NCBI GenBank assembly: GCA_021234155.1
Contig: JAJEKV010000291.1
Location: 124,001-188,000, forward strand
Length of the DNA stretch: 64,000 nucleotides
Direction of reading: 5' to 3'
Source: Isoetes taiwanensis
Lineage: Eukaryota; Streptophyta; Lycopodiopsida; Isoetales; Isoetaceae
Positions 22,570-33,444 of the stretch are shown here, one piece after another; the stretch's first letter is position 1, and each line of letters opens with the position of its first letter. A program made the position numbers and the translations under genes. The notes beneath the pieces were generated by a model. That model was given only the letters and a program-made list of their open reading frames with translations. It ran no database searches and was not told where the DNA came from.

Positions 22570-25500
22570 ATGTCTTCTAAAGCGAATCGAGGTCGAAAGG
22601 CTGGTGAGGAAGCGGTGGAAGAGGAATCTCTAAACCCGGCTCTTCTCAAGTTTGGAGGGGCGTTGATCGGAATACCAGAATACAGAACCCTATTCAAGGT
22701 ATTTAATTTGCCCACGAATACACCTTGTGTGGAGAGTATTATGCTTGCATGAATTTGAGATATTTCCTTTCACTTAATATGCTTTGCATGAGTTTGAGTT
22801 ATTATGCTTTGCATGAATTTTAAGTATTAACATCGGTTAATGCTCGATTGTCCGTTACGTAGAACATAATTTTGCTCGCTTTTTATATATAGAATATAGC
22901 GGTGTTAGGCGGTTGGAGATAGCAATGTTCAATGAGGTTAAATAGTGTGAAATATGGATTCATGAAGGGTATGTAGCTTAAAATGTGGATGCAAAATAAT
23001 TTAGTTTCAAATTAAGCATAGCATGGTCAATAATAGGAGATACCAACACGCCAAGCGTGATTTGTACTAATTTAGGTTTAAATGCACGCCAAAGCGTGAT
23101 CTCTTGTTCGAAAAGTACTCTAAAAGTGCTCATCTTCATTTGCAGTGCTCAAGAGGAAGAAAACCCTACTAATTGGGGGTTCTAATCCACGCCAAGAAAG
23201 CAAGGGCGCGACCAGATCACGGTACCATATGATCTCACCTTAGATGATGAAGGGCCGATTCTTATAGCAACCAATCGACCCCACGCCTGAAGAGGAAATG
23301 GGCGAGGGTGCTTAGTGGTACGTTGACCTTGCCAAGACAAATGGCAAGCTTCGACTTAACTCTCTTCTCGAGGAAAAAGGAAGGCACAAGATGGCCAAAC
23401 AAAGGGATCCTAATCTCTTGTGAGGAAGAGGATGACACCTGCGCAAATTGCTCTTGGAGATTACACGAAGCGAAGAAAGATGCGCTCGGACTTACTCTTT
23501 GTAGAGCTAATGCATACAAGGATACGTTCATGAAGACAGATGTGAACAGTGAGACATGTTTTAAGTATGGTTGGCCAACCAATGTAGCGATTACGCCAAT
23601 ATCTATTTGCCAAGGGGTTACAAATGCGTATGAGGCATGTTCACTAAACCGACACCAAGTCACTATTTGCAGCAAGCTAGGGGAATTAGCTGACTTGAAA
23701 GCTTCTAAAAGGGTCCTAGATCTAGGGAAGAATGTTCAACCCTGCAGGTTGTCGGAAGGCATGGAGGCTTCGTTTTTGAGAATGAACAGACAGAGTGGCG
23801 CCAGACTAGAGGCCATGAACAATTTGAATAAAGTGCGTGACCATTATCCATTGGGTCTTAAGGAAACTTTTGCGATCCATGTGAAGTCCTCATCCGTTCA
23901 CCAAGCTCCATTTATGTTAGCAGGGAGATATGATCCAAAGCACATGCCATGGAGATTGTTGAGCATGATTAGTAATCCAGGTCAAATGCCTATGCCAGCG
24001 GATGTGCTACCTTGGGATATGATCTCGAACAAGCTTCTTTGTGTGGGACGAACGCCCGAGGAGCTATTATCAAGTGATGATATTAAATATGTCATCATCG
24101 ACGGGCAGCATTCGTTGAGGCACAAAAAGGCCATCATCAGCAAAGCGTAACAAACAGGCCAAAAGTGTTCTACAATCACTATGCGCGATAGGAGGTGTCA
24201 GATCTTGGATGCCAATACTTCACCGCAGATTTGGCTGAGATTAGTGCAACTTTGAATGAAATGGGGAAGACATTTCTATACAAAAGGTAATCAACCTGGT
24301 TTCATAAATTGTATTCCGCATGGTGCTTTTCAAATCAAACCAATTCCACGCCGGGCATGTTTTGAAATCAATCGAATTCCGCCAGGCGTGTTTTCAAGTC
24401 AACCAATTGATTTGAAAACGCCTGGCGTGAATCGATTGATTTGAAAACACGCCTGGAATTGGTTTGATTTGAAAGCACCGCATGAATTGCATTAGTAACT
24501 TTATTCATTTCACGCCAGGTGATTTTTTCTCTTCATCAATTCTATTCAAATCCGCGGCGTGTTTCTATTCTATGATATCGATTCAATGTCCGTACTATTG
24601 CAGTCCATACGTTGAACAACCGTGCTACCGCCGTCAGCGATTGGGTGGAATATGGCTGCCCATTGCCCAAAAAGCAGGGCAGGCGGGTCAAAGTCCGAGG
24701 CATTCAAGCCGGAGCGGACTCGCCGCATGAACAATTATACGAGGAGAAGAAGAAGACCGCAAGAAAATCAAAGAAAAAGGTGGTGATGACATTGCAGATC
24801 CTTCCAAAGCTCATCCAGCCAGTCAGGACCAATGTGACTCAGTATAAGATTGTGTTTTGTAAGGAGGCAAGATGGCTCAAGTGGAATGAATTCGGGACGC
24901 TTATGCACAAGGGAAGCTGCCGGGATACTATGGGTAGGGTGCCTCTGTTGATGTAAGCATCTTTGACTTGAATGTGACAGAGATGAGAAAGACTCGAGGG
25001 GCTAGACGGCCCGAGACCATTTGGGTTTTAGACCGGTGCTTAAAGAAGGAAGTCTTATACAAGAAGGGTGCTTTCACCAAGGATAGGATGTCCTTCGTTG
25101 AGTCTTTACTGATCATGTAAAGGATATGCATTACAATGAAGTCACCGGTAGGAGCCGAGTTACAAAGGCTATCGGGGGATGTGGCATTATCCGAAATTGG
25201 ATTCTTTGGACAAATACAAGGTCGGGTAATGATGACATCAAGAAGTTTGTATTTTGGTCAAAGGACTTCCTAAAGAATTGGAAGGCTAAAAATACAAAAC
25301 ATAAGGAGACTCTACCCCTAAGGTCTCGGGCTGAGTTGAGAAGAAAAGTGGCCCTTGTGAAGAAGATTATCGGAGAAGGCGATTAATCGTCCGAAGATTG
25401 AGTCTCCATTCGGGTACAAAGGTCTCTTGCCGATTCAACTTCGGCCTTAAAAATATATCACTCTTTTGTGTTGGACAAGCGAGGGGGTGGGAGAGGGAGA

Positions 25501-26640
25501 TATGGGCATGAACGGAAGGACTACAATAGCTTCTTTACCACCTGTATAGGATTGACAACCGAGAGGTCCTTCACTATTGTCATCATTTGTCCTTCGTGTG
25601 AGTCACATGCATGCACTATCTGGCTGCTCATGATCCGGAGTGCCTCAAAGTTATTAGGGGGGATGCCTAATATATGATGTTAAGGATAATGAGTCAACGT
25701 AAGCGGCGGAAGATGGCACATGTGATCTTTATTATGATATCCATGTCGGGGCGAGGAATATGATATTGCTAAGGCCAAGGGTGACAATAGCGGTGCATGG
25801 GAATGTTTTCTTCTAGATGATCGGACTTAAGAACTATATTCTTTCATACGGATCGGGATCGGTGAGATGGGGATGAGTCGAGAAGAGGATGAGGATCGGG
25901 ACCCCCTCCTCTAAGTGGGGGAAATCAAGCACGAGCTACAAACTAAGGAGAAGGGCCCCTTAAATAAAAATGGATTTCCCCGTCTATGGTGCTTACCTCG
26001 TCGCAGGCATTTGCTCCAATTGATACAACCTGCTTGGAGCTTCATGTTGGAGGTTATATTGCCCGAGAGGCTCTTATGGGTGCAAGAAGATGTCTTTGCT
26101 TTAGAGTGATGAGCAGGCCAAAGACTTTCTTGAACCATTCCTCATGCATGTGCTTGCCAAGTCTCCTAAAGGCCCTTATGGCAACCTGAAATCATCAGCA
26201 ATCAAAAGTCTCGTAGACTTGTCCAATTCGAAAGTGGGCGTTGCTCGGAGAGGGAACTAGTGTCTACTGACACGATAAGGAAAGCGTAATGAACAAATAG
26301 CGCTGCTAAACTGGTTGCTCAAAGAAATCTTTGTGATGGCGGCGAACTTAGGGAATATCCTTGCCCACATTGCGGGTGATGCAAGCAACAATAGAGTAGA
26401 TTCACGGGTTAACAATGAAATAATTGGATGGGAAACCGAAAATGAAGGCAACGAAGCGGCTCTAGTGATTCACAGGGTTTGCCAAATCAATAGTAAAATA
26501 ATGTGGGTTGTGAAGGACGCAGTGAACTAATAGAAAATAACAATTCTAACAGTCGAAGAAGGCGAAGATTAAGGGTGGCGGAGGGAGAATAGCCGATGAT
26601 TAAAATAAACCGAAGATGATAGGTATGGCCTTGCCCCGCG
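22570..26640 (+). pseudogene. Large cargo gene with DGQHS (ParB-like) motif
   Basis: Exon 1 runs from ATG 22570 to 22698 (MSSKANRGRKAG ... EYRTLFK) before a GT donor. After a spacer with family B palindromes the coding resumes near 23140. A 280-residue open frame (to 24150) contains CANCSWRLH, RHQVTICSKLGELADL, SFLRMNRQSGARLEAMNNL and, near its end, YVIIDGQHSLRHKKAI. The last resembles the core box of ParB/Srx-type domains, which are often fused to DNA methyltransferases. After a hairpin (24.3-24.5 kb) further frames (24612-24956, 25126-25386, 25915-26200 and 26315-26530) seem to continue the protein, with IARE(A) and GARRCLCF late in it. No catalytic methylase motif is certain. Frame breaks are frequent after 24150. 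Confidence 0.4.
24322..24478. repeat. Long inverted repeat (about 75-bp arms)
   Basis: The left arm ggtgcttttcaaatcaaacc ... and the right arm pair almost throughout with a very short centre (around ccaattga, 24402-24409). Each arm contains two CACGCC/GGCGTG units, so the hairpin is built from family B motifs joined by caaatcaa linkers. It would fold into a strong cruciform or RNA stem. Confidence 0.75.
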
Positions 26641-26843
26641 AAATAAGCGCCACAGCGCGTGATTTAATTTGTATTACCTTTGAATTAAATCGCGCAAAAG
26701 CGTGCTTTGATTATTTTTTCGTTGTCAAACTAAATCCGCCCGAGCCTTGATTTGGTTATGACTATTTCAAATCACGCTTGGCTGGCGTTTGTATTGTTTG
26801 TGTTATCGTATCTTGCTGACCGGATACATGTTTGATGTTTCAG

Positions 26844-27481
26844 CTTCCATTGCGTTTCTAAGAAGGTTGTGGTGTTCGACCTAAACGGAGTCCTTTGCAA
26901 GACTTTTCCGAAAAATAAAGTGGCTAGAGAACAGTTTCATCAGACACCAGTAGAATCAAACACCAAGTGGATCTATCCGCTTGACGCACTTGAAGGAGAT
27001 GCTAGGCGAGGCATTGAGGTTATTTCGAGTTGGTATTTGGTCATCCATGGAACTAAGGAACATCAAGGATACTTTGGAGGCATTGGGGGAAATGCGTAGA
27101 AATTGGTTGACCCTTTGGGATCAGAACAAATGTGTGAAGTTCACTAATCCCAAGGATCCAACAGGCAAGCCTATCTTCATCAAACACTTGAGTAACATGA
27201 TGGACGAACTTGGTATCGAGAATAAGGATGATATAATCATAGTGGATGATGATGCTCTCAAATGCTTCTACAATCAAACACAGGCCCTGAATCCACCATC
27301 TTACGATCCAAAAAACTTTGGGACAGATGATTTTCTGGTGAAGTTTGTGTCTATTATGCATAATTTGGCTATGGGGATGACGGTGGGTGAAGTGTTAGAT
27401 TCGTACCCAGAACTGGATAGAACGGCTGACATGGAACCACACCTTGTTAAATACGTGGAAAAACATGGATTGATCCCTTAA
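26844..27481 (+). pseudogene. FCP1/NIF-like HAD phosphatase-like protein, DxN variant
   Basis: Behind an acceptor-like TTTCAG the frame reads KKVVVFDLNGVLCKTF, the HAD motif I position, here D-L-N instead of the D-x-D of FCP1/SCP phosphatases (GAC 26878, AAC 26884). After a frameshift near 26985 come RVGIWSSM (motif II region), GKPIFIKHL with a conserved Lys, and IIIVDDDALKC (motif IV, DD). The protein ends VEKHGLIP with TAA at 27479-27481, 336 bp before the element's right end. FCP1-type enzymes dephosphorylate Ser/Thr, e.g. of the RNA polymerase II tail; loss of the second Asp usually abolishes or alters catalysis. A related gene with the same substitution is at 61593-62297. Confidence 0.7.
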
Positions 27482-27788
27482 TGTTTTATTGGAATATATG
27501 ATATTTTTGTATGATATTTGTGCCATGTATCGATAATTTCGAGTCTGGAATTGCCTCGCAAATAATGCAATTTGTTATTATCAAACCTAATATTATCATC
27601 TATTGAGCAAGCAATATTTGTCTCATCTATGTTAGCAACTTGCTCTTCATTTCTGCATATTTCAATTCGCATATGAAAAGTCACACGTGAATCGCAACCT
27701 TATGTTATTTTTGAAGTCCAAAAAAAAAAGATTAAAAAAAACAAAAACCCCCTAGAAGACAATAGCAGGTTGGCGTGATTTTGGAGTT
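27482..27788. other. Right subterminal region of the giant element
   Basis: No gene is seen. It is AT-rich with an oligo-A run (27719-27730) and, next to the TIR, a GGCGTGATTTT half site of palindrome family B. Confidence 0.5.
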
Positions 27789-27817
27789 GACATAATCCCA
27801 ATTTAATTGGATGATGG
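27789..27817 (-). repeat. Giant element right terminal inverted repeat
   Basis: Read on the minus strand it is CCATCAT, C, CAATTAAATTGGG, A, TTATGTC, differing from the left end at two of 29 positions. It is followed by the right target duplication copy. Confidence 0.85.
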
Positions 27818-27825
27818 TTACAAAA
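27818..27825. repeat. Target-site duplication, right copy
   Basis: TTACAAAA pairs with ATACAAAA at 3382-3389; the copia frame resumes immediately (NRLPSSSIQGNIPD). Confidence 0.8.
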
Positions 27826-29980
27826 TAGACTGCCCTCATCGAGCATTCAAGGTAATATCCCTGATCTTATTTGGTCTGGCAATGCTCATAAACTTGACTA
27901 TGATATGTTTAAGGTGTATGGATGCTTGGTGTATGCACATATACCATCAGAATTAAGGAGGAAATTAGATGACAAAGCTGAAATAGGTTTTTTGGTTGGT
28001 TACGATGAGGAAAGTAAAGGCTTTAGAATATTTGTTCCATCTACAAAGTCAATAATTGTGAGCAGGGATGTACTTTTTAATGAAGACATTGTGTATAGAG
28101 ATAGGCTTGGTAAGAAAACAGTGGAACAAAAGGTAAATAAAGGTGAAGAAGCACATGGAAAATGTGAGAATAATGATTTAGAATTGGATGATGAAATGGA
28201 TGGGGAAAATGAGAACAAAGCAGAAAATACTGAGAACGATATGACAGCAGAACAGAAGCAAATTGACAATGATAACATGGAAAAACAAGTCAAGGAAAAG
28301 AGAAAGACTCAAACTGAAAGATTACTAGAAGAGGCAAATATTGACAGAGAAGTTTATGGGAGAAATGTACTTGGAAAAAGTAAAAGAATTGAGGCACTAG
28401 GTCTGGATTATGATGAAATAATGGCGATTATTGAAGATGAACATATACCCAAAACAGTAATGGAAGCATTGAGTTGTCAAGATAAAACTAAATGGGAAGA
28501 TGCTATGAAGGAGGAACTGTCATCATTTGTAGAAACAGGAACTTATGAGTTAACTGAATGGATCAAAACATAATAGGCAGCAAATGGCTATTTAAAATAA
28601 AAGAAAGTGTGGATGGGGTAAGGAAATACAAAGCACGGCTAGTAGCTCAAGGCTACACTGAGAAAGAAGGAAAGGATTTTGAAGATACATATTCACCTAT
28701 TGTGAAGCTCACGAGCATAAGAGTACTTTTGGGTTTGGCTAATGCCTTAAATTTAGAATTACATCACATGGATGTAAAAACATCATTTTTGAATGCAAAT
28801 TTAAATCAAACTGTTTATATGAAGCAAGCTCCAGGGTATGAGCAAGGCAAAAACATGGTTTGGAAACTCAACAAGGCGGTTTATGGGCTAAAACAGGCAC
28901 CATAGAGAATGGTACATGTGCATCAACAACTATCTCAAGGAACAAGGGTTTGAAAAATTGCTAAATGATGGGAATATTTATAGATATGGAAATTCTGATA
29001 ACTACTGCATCATAGCCTTGTACGTAGATGATTGCATCATGATTGCCAATGATGTAAAGATCTTGAATATTTGCAAGAATATTTTGAAAGCCAGGTTTAA
29101 AATGAGTGACTTAGGGGAATTAAAACACTTCCTAGGCATTGAAGTCATAAGAGACAGGGAGAAGAAATTTCTGAAACTGAGCCAAAGCAAGCACGTCAAC
29201 AATATGCTGAACAGATTCAATCTCTTAGATGCTAATGCAGTTAAGACCCATGCTGTTCCTGGCCACAGACTTGCAGCAGAAAAAGATATAACAGAAAGTG
29301 AAAGAAAAGACATGGAAAAGATTCCTTATAGAGAACTTATTGGCTGCTTATTGTACTTGGCTAATAATAGCAGGCCAGATATCTCATACATAGTTAACAT
29401 CTTGAGCAGAAAATGCAGCAGTCCTAGCAAGGAACATTGGTTGAGTGCAAAAAGAGTATTGAAATATCTCAAAGGCACTATAAATCAAGGTATAACCTTT
29501 GACTCAGAAGATCTTAACATGTATGCCTACAGTGATGCAGACTGGGGAGGTGATTTGTCCTCTCGAAAATCAACTTCAGGGTATGTAGTATTTTTAGCAG
29601 GAGGGGCAATCTCTTGGAAATGTAAAAAGCAAAGTGCAATAGCCATGTCCTCGACTGAAGCTGAATATGCAGCTTCTTCTTTGGTAGCCAAGGAGATAGC
29701 CTGGCTAAGAAGATTGTTAGAAGAACTGCAATGTGAACAAAAGGGGCCTACATGTATATTTACTGACAGTCAAAGCTGCATTGCAATCACAAAAAACCCA
29801 GTGGACCATGAGAGAACGAAACATATTGAATTGAGCATGCACTTTATCAGGGATTTGGTATCAAAAAACTATATCAAAATGGTATACGTTGGTACATCAA
29901 ATCAGGTGGCAGATATCTTTACAAAAGCATTGCCAGAAGGGAAGTTCATACAATTCAGAAATGATCTTAAAGTTGTGTGA
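27826..29980 (+). pseudogene. Copia pol, 3' part (integrase C-term, RT, RNase H)
   Basis: It continues the integrase from 3389 with NRLPSSSIQGN, FKVYGCLVYAHIP and the SH3-like GFLVGYDEESKGFRIF. Then come an acidic linker and reverse transcriptase (SKWLFKIK, KARLVAQGYTQ-like, HMDVKTSFLNANL, LYVDDCIMI with the YVDD box at about 29017-29030). RNase H follows (SRPDISY, YSDADWGGD, STEAEYAA), ending in TGA at 29978-29980. Two single-base shifts are visible, near 28556 and at 28903 (LKQAP before REWYM). Apart from them the domain set is complete. Confidence 0.95.
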
Positions 29981-30026
29981 TTGATTGACTGTTCAGAAAT
30001 AATGTTAAGGACCACTGATTATGCAA

Positions 30027-30037
30027 TAAAGGAGGAA
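30027..30037 (+). promoter_or_regulatory. Copia polypurine tract
   Basis: The purine run AAAGGAGGAA immediately precedes the 3' LTR and would prime plus-strand synthesis. Confidence 0.85.
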
Positions 30038-30712
30038 TGTTGGAGTTTGAAGGTTATTGCATAATGGATAGTTGATCATGTTCAAGGTCATTATTAAGTT
30101 GCATAGGTTGCACAGGTCCTCTCTGTCTTATACAGATACTTGTGGTGAATCAGAGGATCGAATTAACCTAATGCTTATAAACAATACAGGGAGGTCAGTT
30201 GAAATAACCTATGGTTGTTAGAAATACACCATGGTTGTATAGATATGACCCTATGGTAATGCAAGGGTCATTATTTCTATTGTGATGCAAACGAATTATT
30301 GGAGATAAACTTATAAACTTAGAAAACAGTTGAAGGTGGCCGAACCGAGATGCTGGATCATCTCCTAAACCGTCGTACAGATAAGATAAAGGATCGGAGA
30401 TTATAAACGGGAAGACAAGGGGATTGATCGGCAGTTCCATCATCATGGGGAGACCGTTCTAGCACAAGAAAATTGCTATGAAACAAAGCATTGGGAATTT
30501 CGGTTTACAGCTACAGTAGTTCGATGGTTTGAAAGTCATTTAATTATATTTTCATTAACCTTTGGATTCATTGCAGCATTGGAACTTGACTAATGGTTCA
30601 ATGACTATTAGTGTATGAATGGCATTGTGAAATTGCATGAAAGTAAAGCTGTGATTGGTGTTTAAGGTGTGACTAAGTGAAACTTAGCTAGAGAATTGTT
30701 GTAAATCTAACA
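30038..30712 (+). repeat. Copia 3' LTR
   Basis: This 675-bp copy of 689-1363 is followed by TSD TGATA. Confidence 0.96.
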
Positions 30713-30717
30713 TGATA

Positions 30718-31197
30718 AATGGCACTTGCGCCTTTATACTAAGCATTAGCAAAGGTGTTTTGAATGGGAAAAAACCAAGAATATCTTCTTAAGATACTCG
30801 ACTACAGATCACTTGGTAACCCTTCGAATACTAATAGAGCAAAGCAAATCACAAGAAAAGAAGATAATATGTTGCTTCATGGATTTCAGAAAAGCATTTG
30901 ACACCGTCCCAAGGAAAAAGCTGTTACAGAGATTAGTAGGTATGCGGGCCCCAGAAGATATGTTAGGGTCGATTGCACGGTTATATCAAAGAGTGTATGC
31001 TAAAATGGAACATGAAGGATAGACGATAGATTGTGACATAGGAGTTAAACAGGGATGCCCATTGTCCCCGACACTATTCGGTATTTACATAGATGCACTA
31101 CATGGCTTCATCGCAGAAAGGTAAGGGGATGCGGAGCCCCCCACCATGGGGGATACTAGGGTACCTATCATGCTGTATGTTGATGACTTAAGCATGA
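30718..31197 (+). pseudogene. LINE reverse transcriptase, middle part
   Basis: The frame reads STTDHLVTLRILIEQ, CCFMDFRKAFDTVPR (catalytic motif A), then after a TAG GVKQGCPLSPTLFGIYIDAL and MLYVDDLSMM (the YVDD catalytic box at about 31175), where gypsy-1 interrupts it. Resumption at 42490 restores LSMMATKNKGMH. The element type is non-LTR, with an RT of a clade common in non-seed plants and algae; in-frame stops show that it is dead. Confidence 0.88.
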
Positions 31198-31843
31198 TGA
31201 TACAATGAAGGAAATGTAACCAATTCAAACAGCAAAACTCAAAGGAAGAAGTATCACTCTCCAATCGTTAGGAGATTTAACCACCCAACCGGGCCAGGCT
31301 TTATGCAAGATTCGTTACTTGCTGTTTAAGATCGCAACCAAGAGACCAAGGCTTAAGGATGACAGGTTTGGACAATCACTAACTACTGCAGAGCACGGGT
31401 TCTTAGACACAAAACCGGATTTCTATATCTCTCAAAGAAGGAAGCAGTTATATTTATTAAGCCAGATATCCTATTTCCGGATGAACCTTTTCTGCTCAAA
31501 AATATCAATCTAAAAGGTAGTTACGATCTAATTACAGAGATTCGGGCTAAAACAACATGGATTCGGCCCTTTTTCAGGTGTCAATCGATCCCTTTTCTGG
31601 ATCCGGCAATTCTGGTTCATCCGCAGGCTATTTCGTTGGAAGGGGTCACGGGCCGTTATCAGCCACGCCCCTTTAATAATTTAAGATGGACTATTGGTTT
31701 TTTTGACTTTAAAATACTAATGTATCTAACTTTACTCAAATGCATTATTATAAAGTGTGACCCTTAACAATTAGCCTTAGGAATATTAACTCGTGTTGTG
31801 TCACGCCTGAGCCACTCCCCCAAGCCGGCATTGAGCCGTAACA
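31198..31843 (-). repeat. Gypsy-1 3' LTR
   Basis: It matches 41846-42489 closely except for a patch of differences around 31550-31660, many of them at CTG/CAG triplets. Next to it on the inner side the minus strand has a purine tract GGGAAGGGAAGGAT (31844-31857). Confidence 0.93.
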
Positions 31844-32181
31844 ATCCTTCCCTTCCCGAGGTTAAACGTCCGCGTTAACCTCGAGGAAAAATTGTCTATC
31901 CTTAATCGTCTAAGGATATTTAATTCGATAACTTCAGTTCCTTTAGAAGTTACGGATTTCGCATTTCCATTCAGTTAGAATGACCTCAATTCCTTTAGAG
32001 GATTTTCGTTCCCTTTTCCATTAGGGATGACCTCAATTCAATTAGAGGTCTTAATATCTTTACAATCGTTAGTAAAGAGTTCTATGCATATTAATATCTA
32101 GATATTTTACCAATAAAATAATTGCAATTAATAATATGGAGTTTCCAAATATAAAGTTTGAAGGTCATTGGCCTTTGCTCA

Positions 32182-33441
32182 TTACACTTGCAAAGTTTTT
32201 TCGTATTCGTTGACCAAGGAGCCGTATTCTTTTAATTGTACCTTAGAATACCATACCGCATCCGTGGACAGATGAAATTTAAATTTCACCAGGTACCTTC
32301 GATAGGAAGAATTCCTAGTCTCCTTATCTTGGTGCGCCAATATTTTCTCCGGTTCCAACACCTCTTCATCATCTTTAATGTTGGGAGGTTCTAATTGCTC
32401 CATTCTCTGCAAAATCTCAGGAGAAATTTCACTTCCCTTATAGGGTTTCAGTATTCCCACATGTAAACGATAAGCATTCTCACCGACTTTGTCGTCAACT
32501 TGGAATGGACCATAATACCTAGGGGCCAGTTTTACATACCGATTACCCATCTTCCGTAGACGCTTTTTTGGAAGATGAATCCAAACCCATTGATCTTTTT
32601 TGTAAACTACCCTTTTTCGTTTCTTTGCAAGTTTGGAAGCCATCAATTCCTGACTTTTTTGGATTCGCGCCTTTACCTCTCGCAAGATATCCGCAAAGTC
32701 TGTAGTGGCTTCATCGGAAGCAGGTATTTCTCCATCTAGTTTCGCAATTGGAGATTCCAAAGAATATCTATATACTACCTCAAAAGGAGTTCTTTGGGTA
32801 ACTGAGTGGACCGTGTTATTATAGGCAAACTCCAATAGATAAAGATATTCTTCCCACTGGCTTTTCCTTTCAGCAACATAAGATCTCAGCATATCCTCAA
32901 TAACTCGATTAACAACCTCAGTCTGACCATCCGTTTGGGGATGATACGCAGTGGAATACTTTAGAGTCGTGCCTAAGTTTTTCATAAGTCCACCCCAAAA
33001 TTTGCTACAGAATAGGGGATCCCTATCTGTTATGATTGCATCTGGCATCCCATGGACCTTAAATATTTCCTTTAAGAAAATCTTGCTTGCTTGCGGAGCA
33101 GTCATGCTAGATTTACAAGGAATAAAATGAGCATGTTTAGACAACCTGTCTACTAATGTCCAAATTTGATCATTCTTGTGGATAGTCTTTGGTAACCCTT
33201 GAATAAAATCCATGGTAATATGCTTCCATGGTTTTTCTGGAATAGGCAAAGGCTGTACTAATCCAGCAGGCTTACCTGTAGAAGCTTTTACTTGTTGACA
33301 AATAAGACATGCTTCGACATATTTTCTTACATCCCTTTCAAGCTTTGGCCAAAAGAAACGTCTTTTAACGGTTGCCAAAGTAGCTTGAATTCCTCTATGA
33401 CCAGAATATGGAGGTTCATGACATTCCTGTATAACCTTCAA
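32182..33441 (-). pseudogene. Gypsy-1 integrase with chromodomain-like C-terminus
   Basis: The 419-residue open frame starts within the zinc-binding region (CHE-x-H-x-GH, CLICQQ) and holds the DDE core: ITMDFIQGLP, IITDRDPLFCSKFW, and the Glu in NRVIEDML. GAG... is followed by the GPF/Y module LAPRYYGPFQV. The C-terminus EPEKIL ... YLVKFKFHLS resembles a chromodomain, which in chromoviruses directs integration to heterochromatin. It is intact in itself but separated from RNase H by a frame break at 33441-33445. Confidence 0.92.
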
Positions 33442-33444
33442 CCT

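Larger units (their letters stand above)
20782..26790. repeat. Palindrome family B (CACGCC / GGCGTG)
   Basis: At least 15 dyad motifs related to CACGC(C/T)-N-(A/G)GCGTG occur outside coding frames: 20782-20800 (AAACACGCTAAGCGTGTTT, perfect around one base), 20826-20846, 20935-20951, 20975-20990, 21024-21040, 21075-21090, 23045-23063, 23082-23100, 24344-24363, 24377-24394, 24415-24432, 24444-24461, 24508-24526, 26648-26664, 26687-26709 and 26770-26790. Further copies lie upstream of the two TATA modules (6851, 20166) and a half site lies just inside the right TIR (27772-27780). They cluster between genes and in likely introns. Confidence 0.72.
3390..27817. mobile_element. 24.4-kb TIR DNA transposon with multiple genes
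   Basis: The element interrupts the copia integrase frame. Its ends are inverted repeats of 29 bp with two mismatches, flanked by a 7-bp exact (8 bp with one mismatch) target duplication. Inside are two divergent DDE transposase-like genes, a RING-like/coiled-coil gene, acidic and basic proteins, a large gene with a DGQHS motif and an FCP1-like gene, plus two families of palindromes. No retroelement pol, DNA polymerase B, capsid or packaging ATPase is seen, so it is neither an LTR element nor a Maverick. The superfamily is not one I can name with confidence; an 8-bp duplication is also used by hAT and KDZ elements, but the termini do not resemble hAT. Confidence 0.85.
689..30712 (+). mobile_element. 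Ty1/copia LTR retrotransposon split by a 24.4-kb insertion
   Basis: Both LTRs are 675 bp, start TGTTGG and end TCTAACA, and are flanked by the exact 5-bp target duplication TGATA (684-688 and 30713-30717). Reading the two LTRs against each other I find roughly eight or nine substitutions and two single-base indels, i.e. about 98-99% identity. Primer site, gag, protease, integrase, reverse transcriptase and RNase H appear in copia order on the plus strand. Without the insertion at 3390-27817 the element would be about 5.6 kb, normal for copia. It is not autonomous: several frameshifts and an integrase deletion are visible. Confidence 0.97.

Noticed and set aside
20782-26790. Family B dyads as transcription terminators
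   Set aside because: They lack a following T-run, occur upstream and inside likely introns, and nuclear plant genes do not use such hairpins.
3390-27817. Maverick/Polinton or giant-virus insertion
   Set aside because: No DNA polymerase B, retroviral-like integrase, capsid or packaging ATPase was seen, and the TIRs are only 29 bp.
3390-27817. Helitron
   Set aside because: There are inverted repeats and a target duplication, and no Rep/helicase motifs; Helitrons have neither feature.
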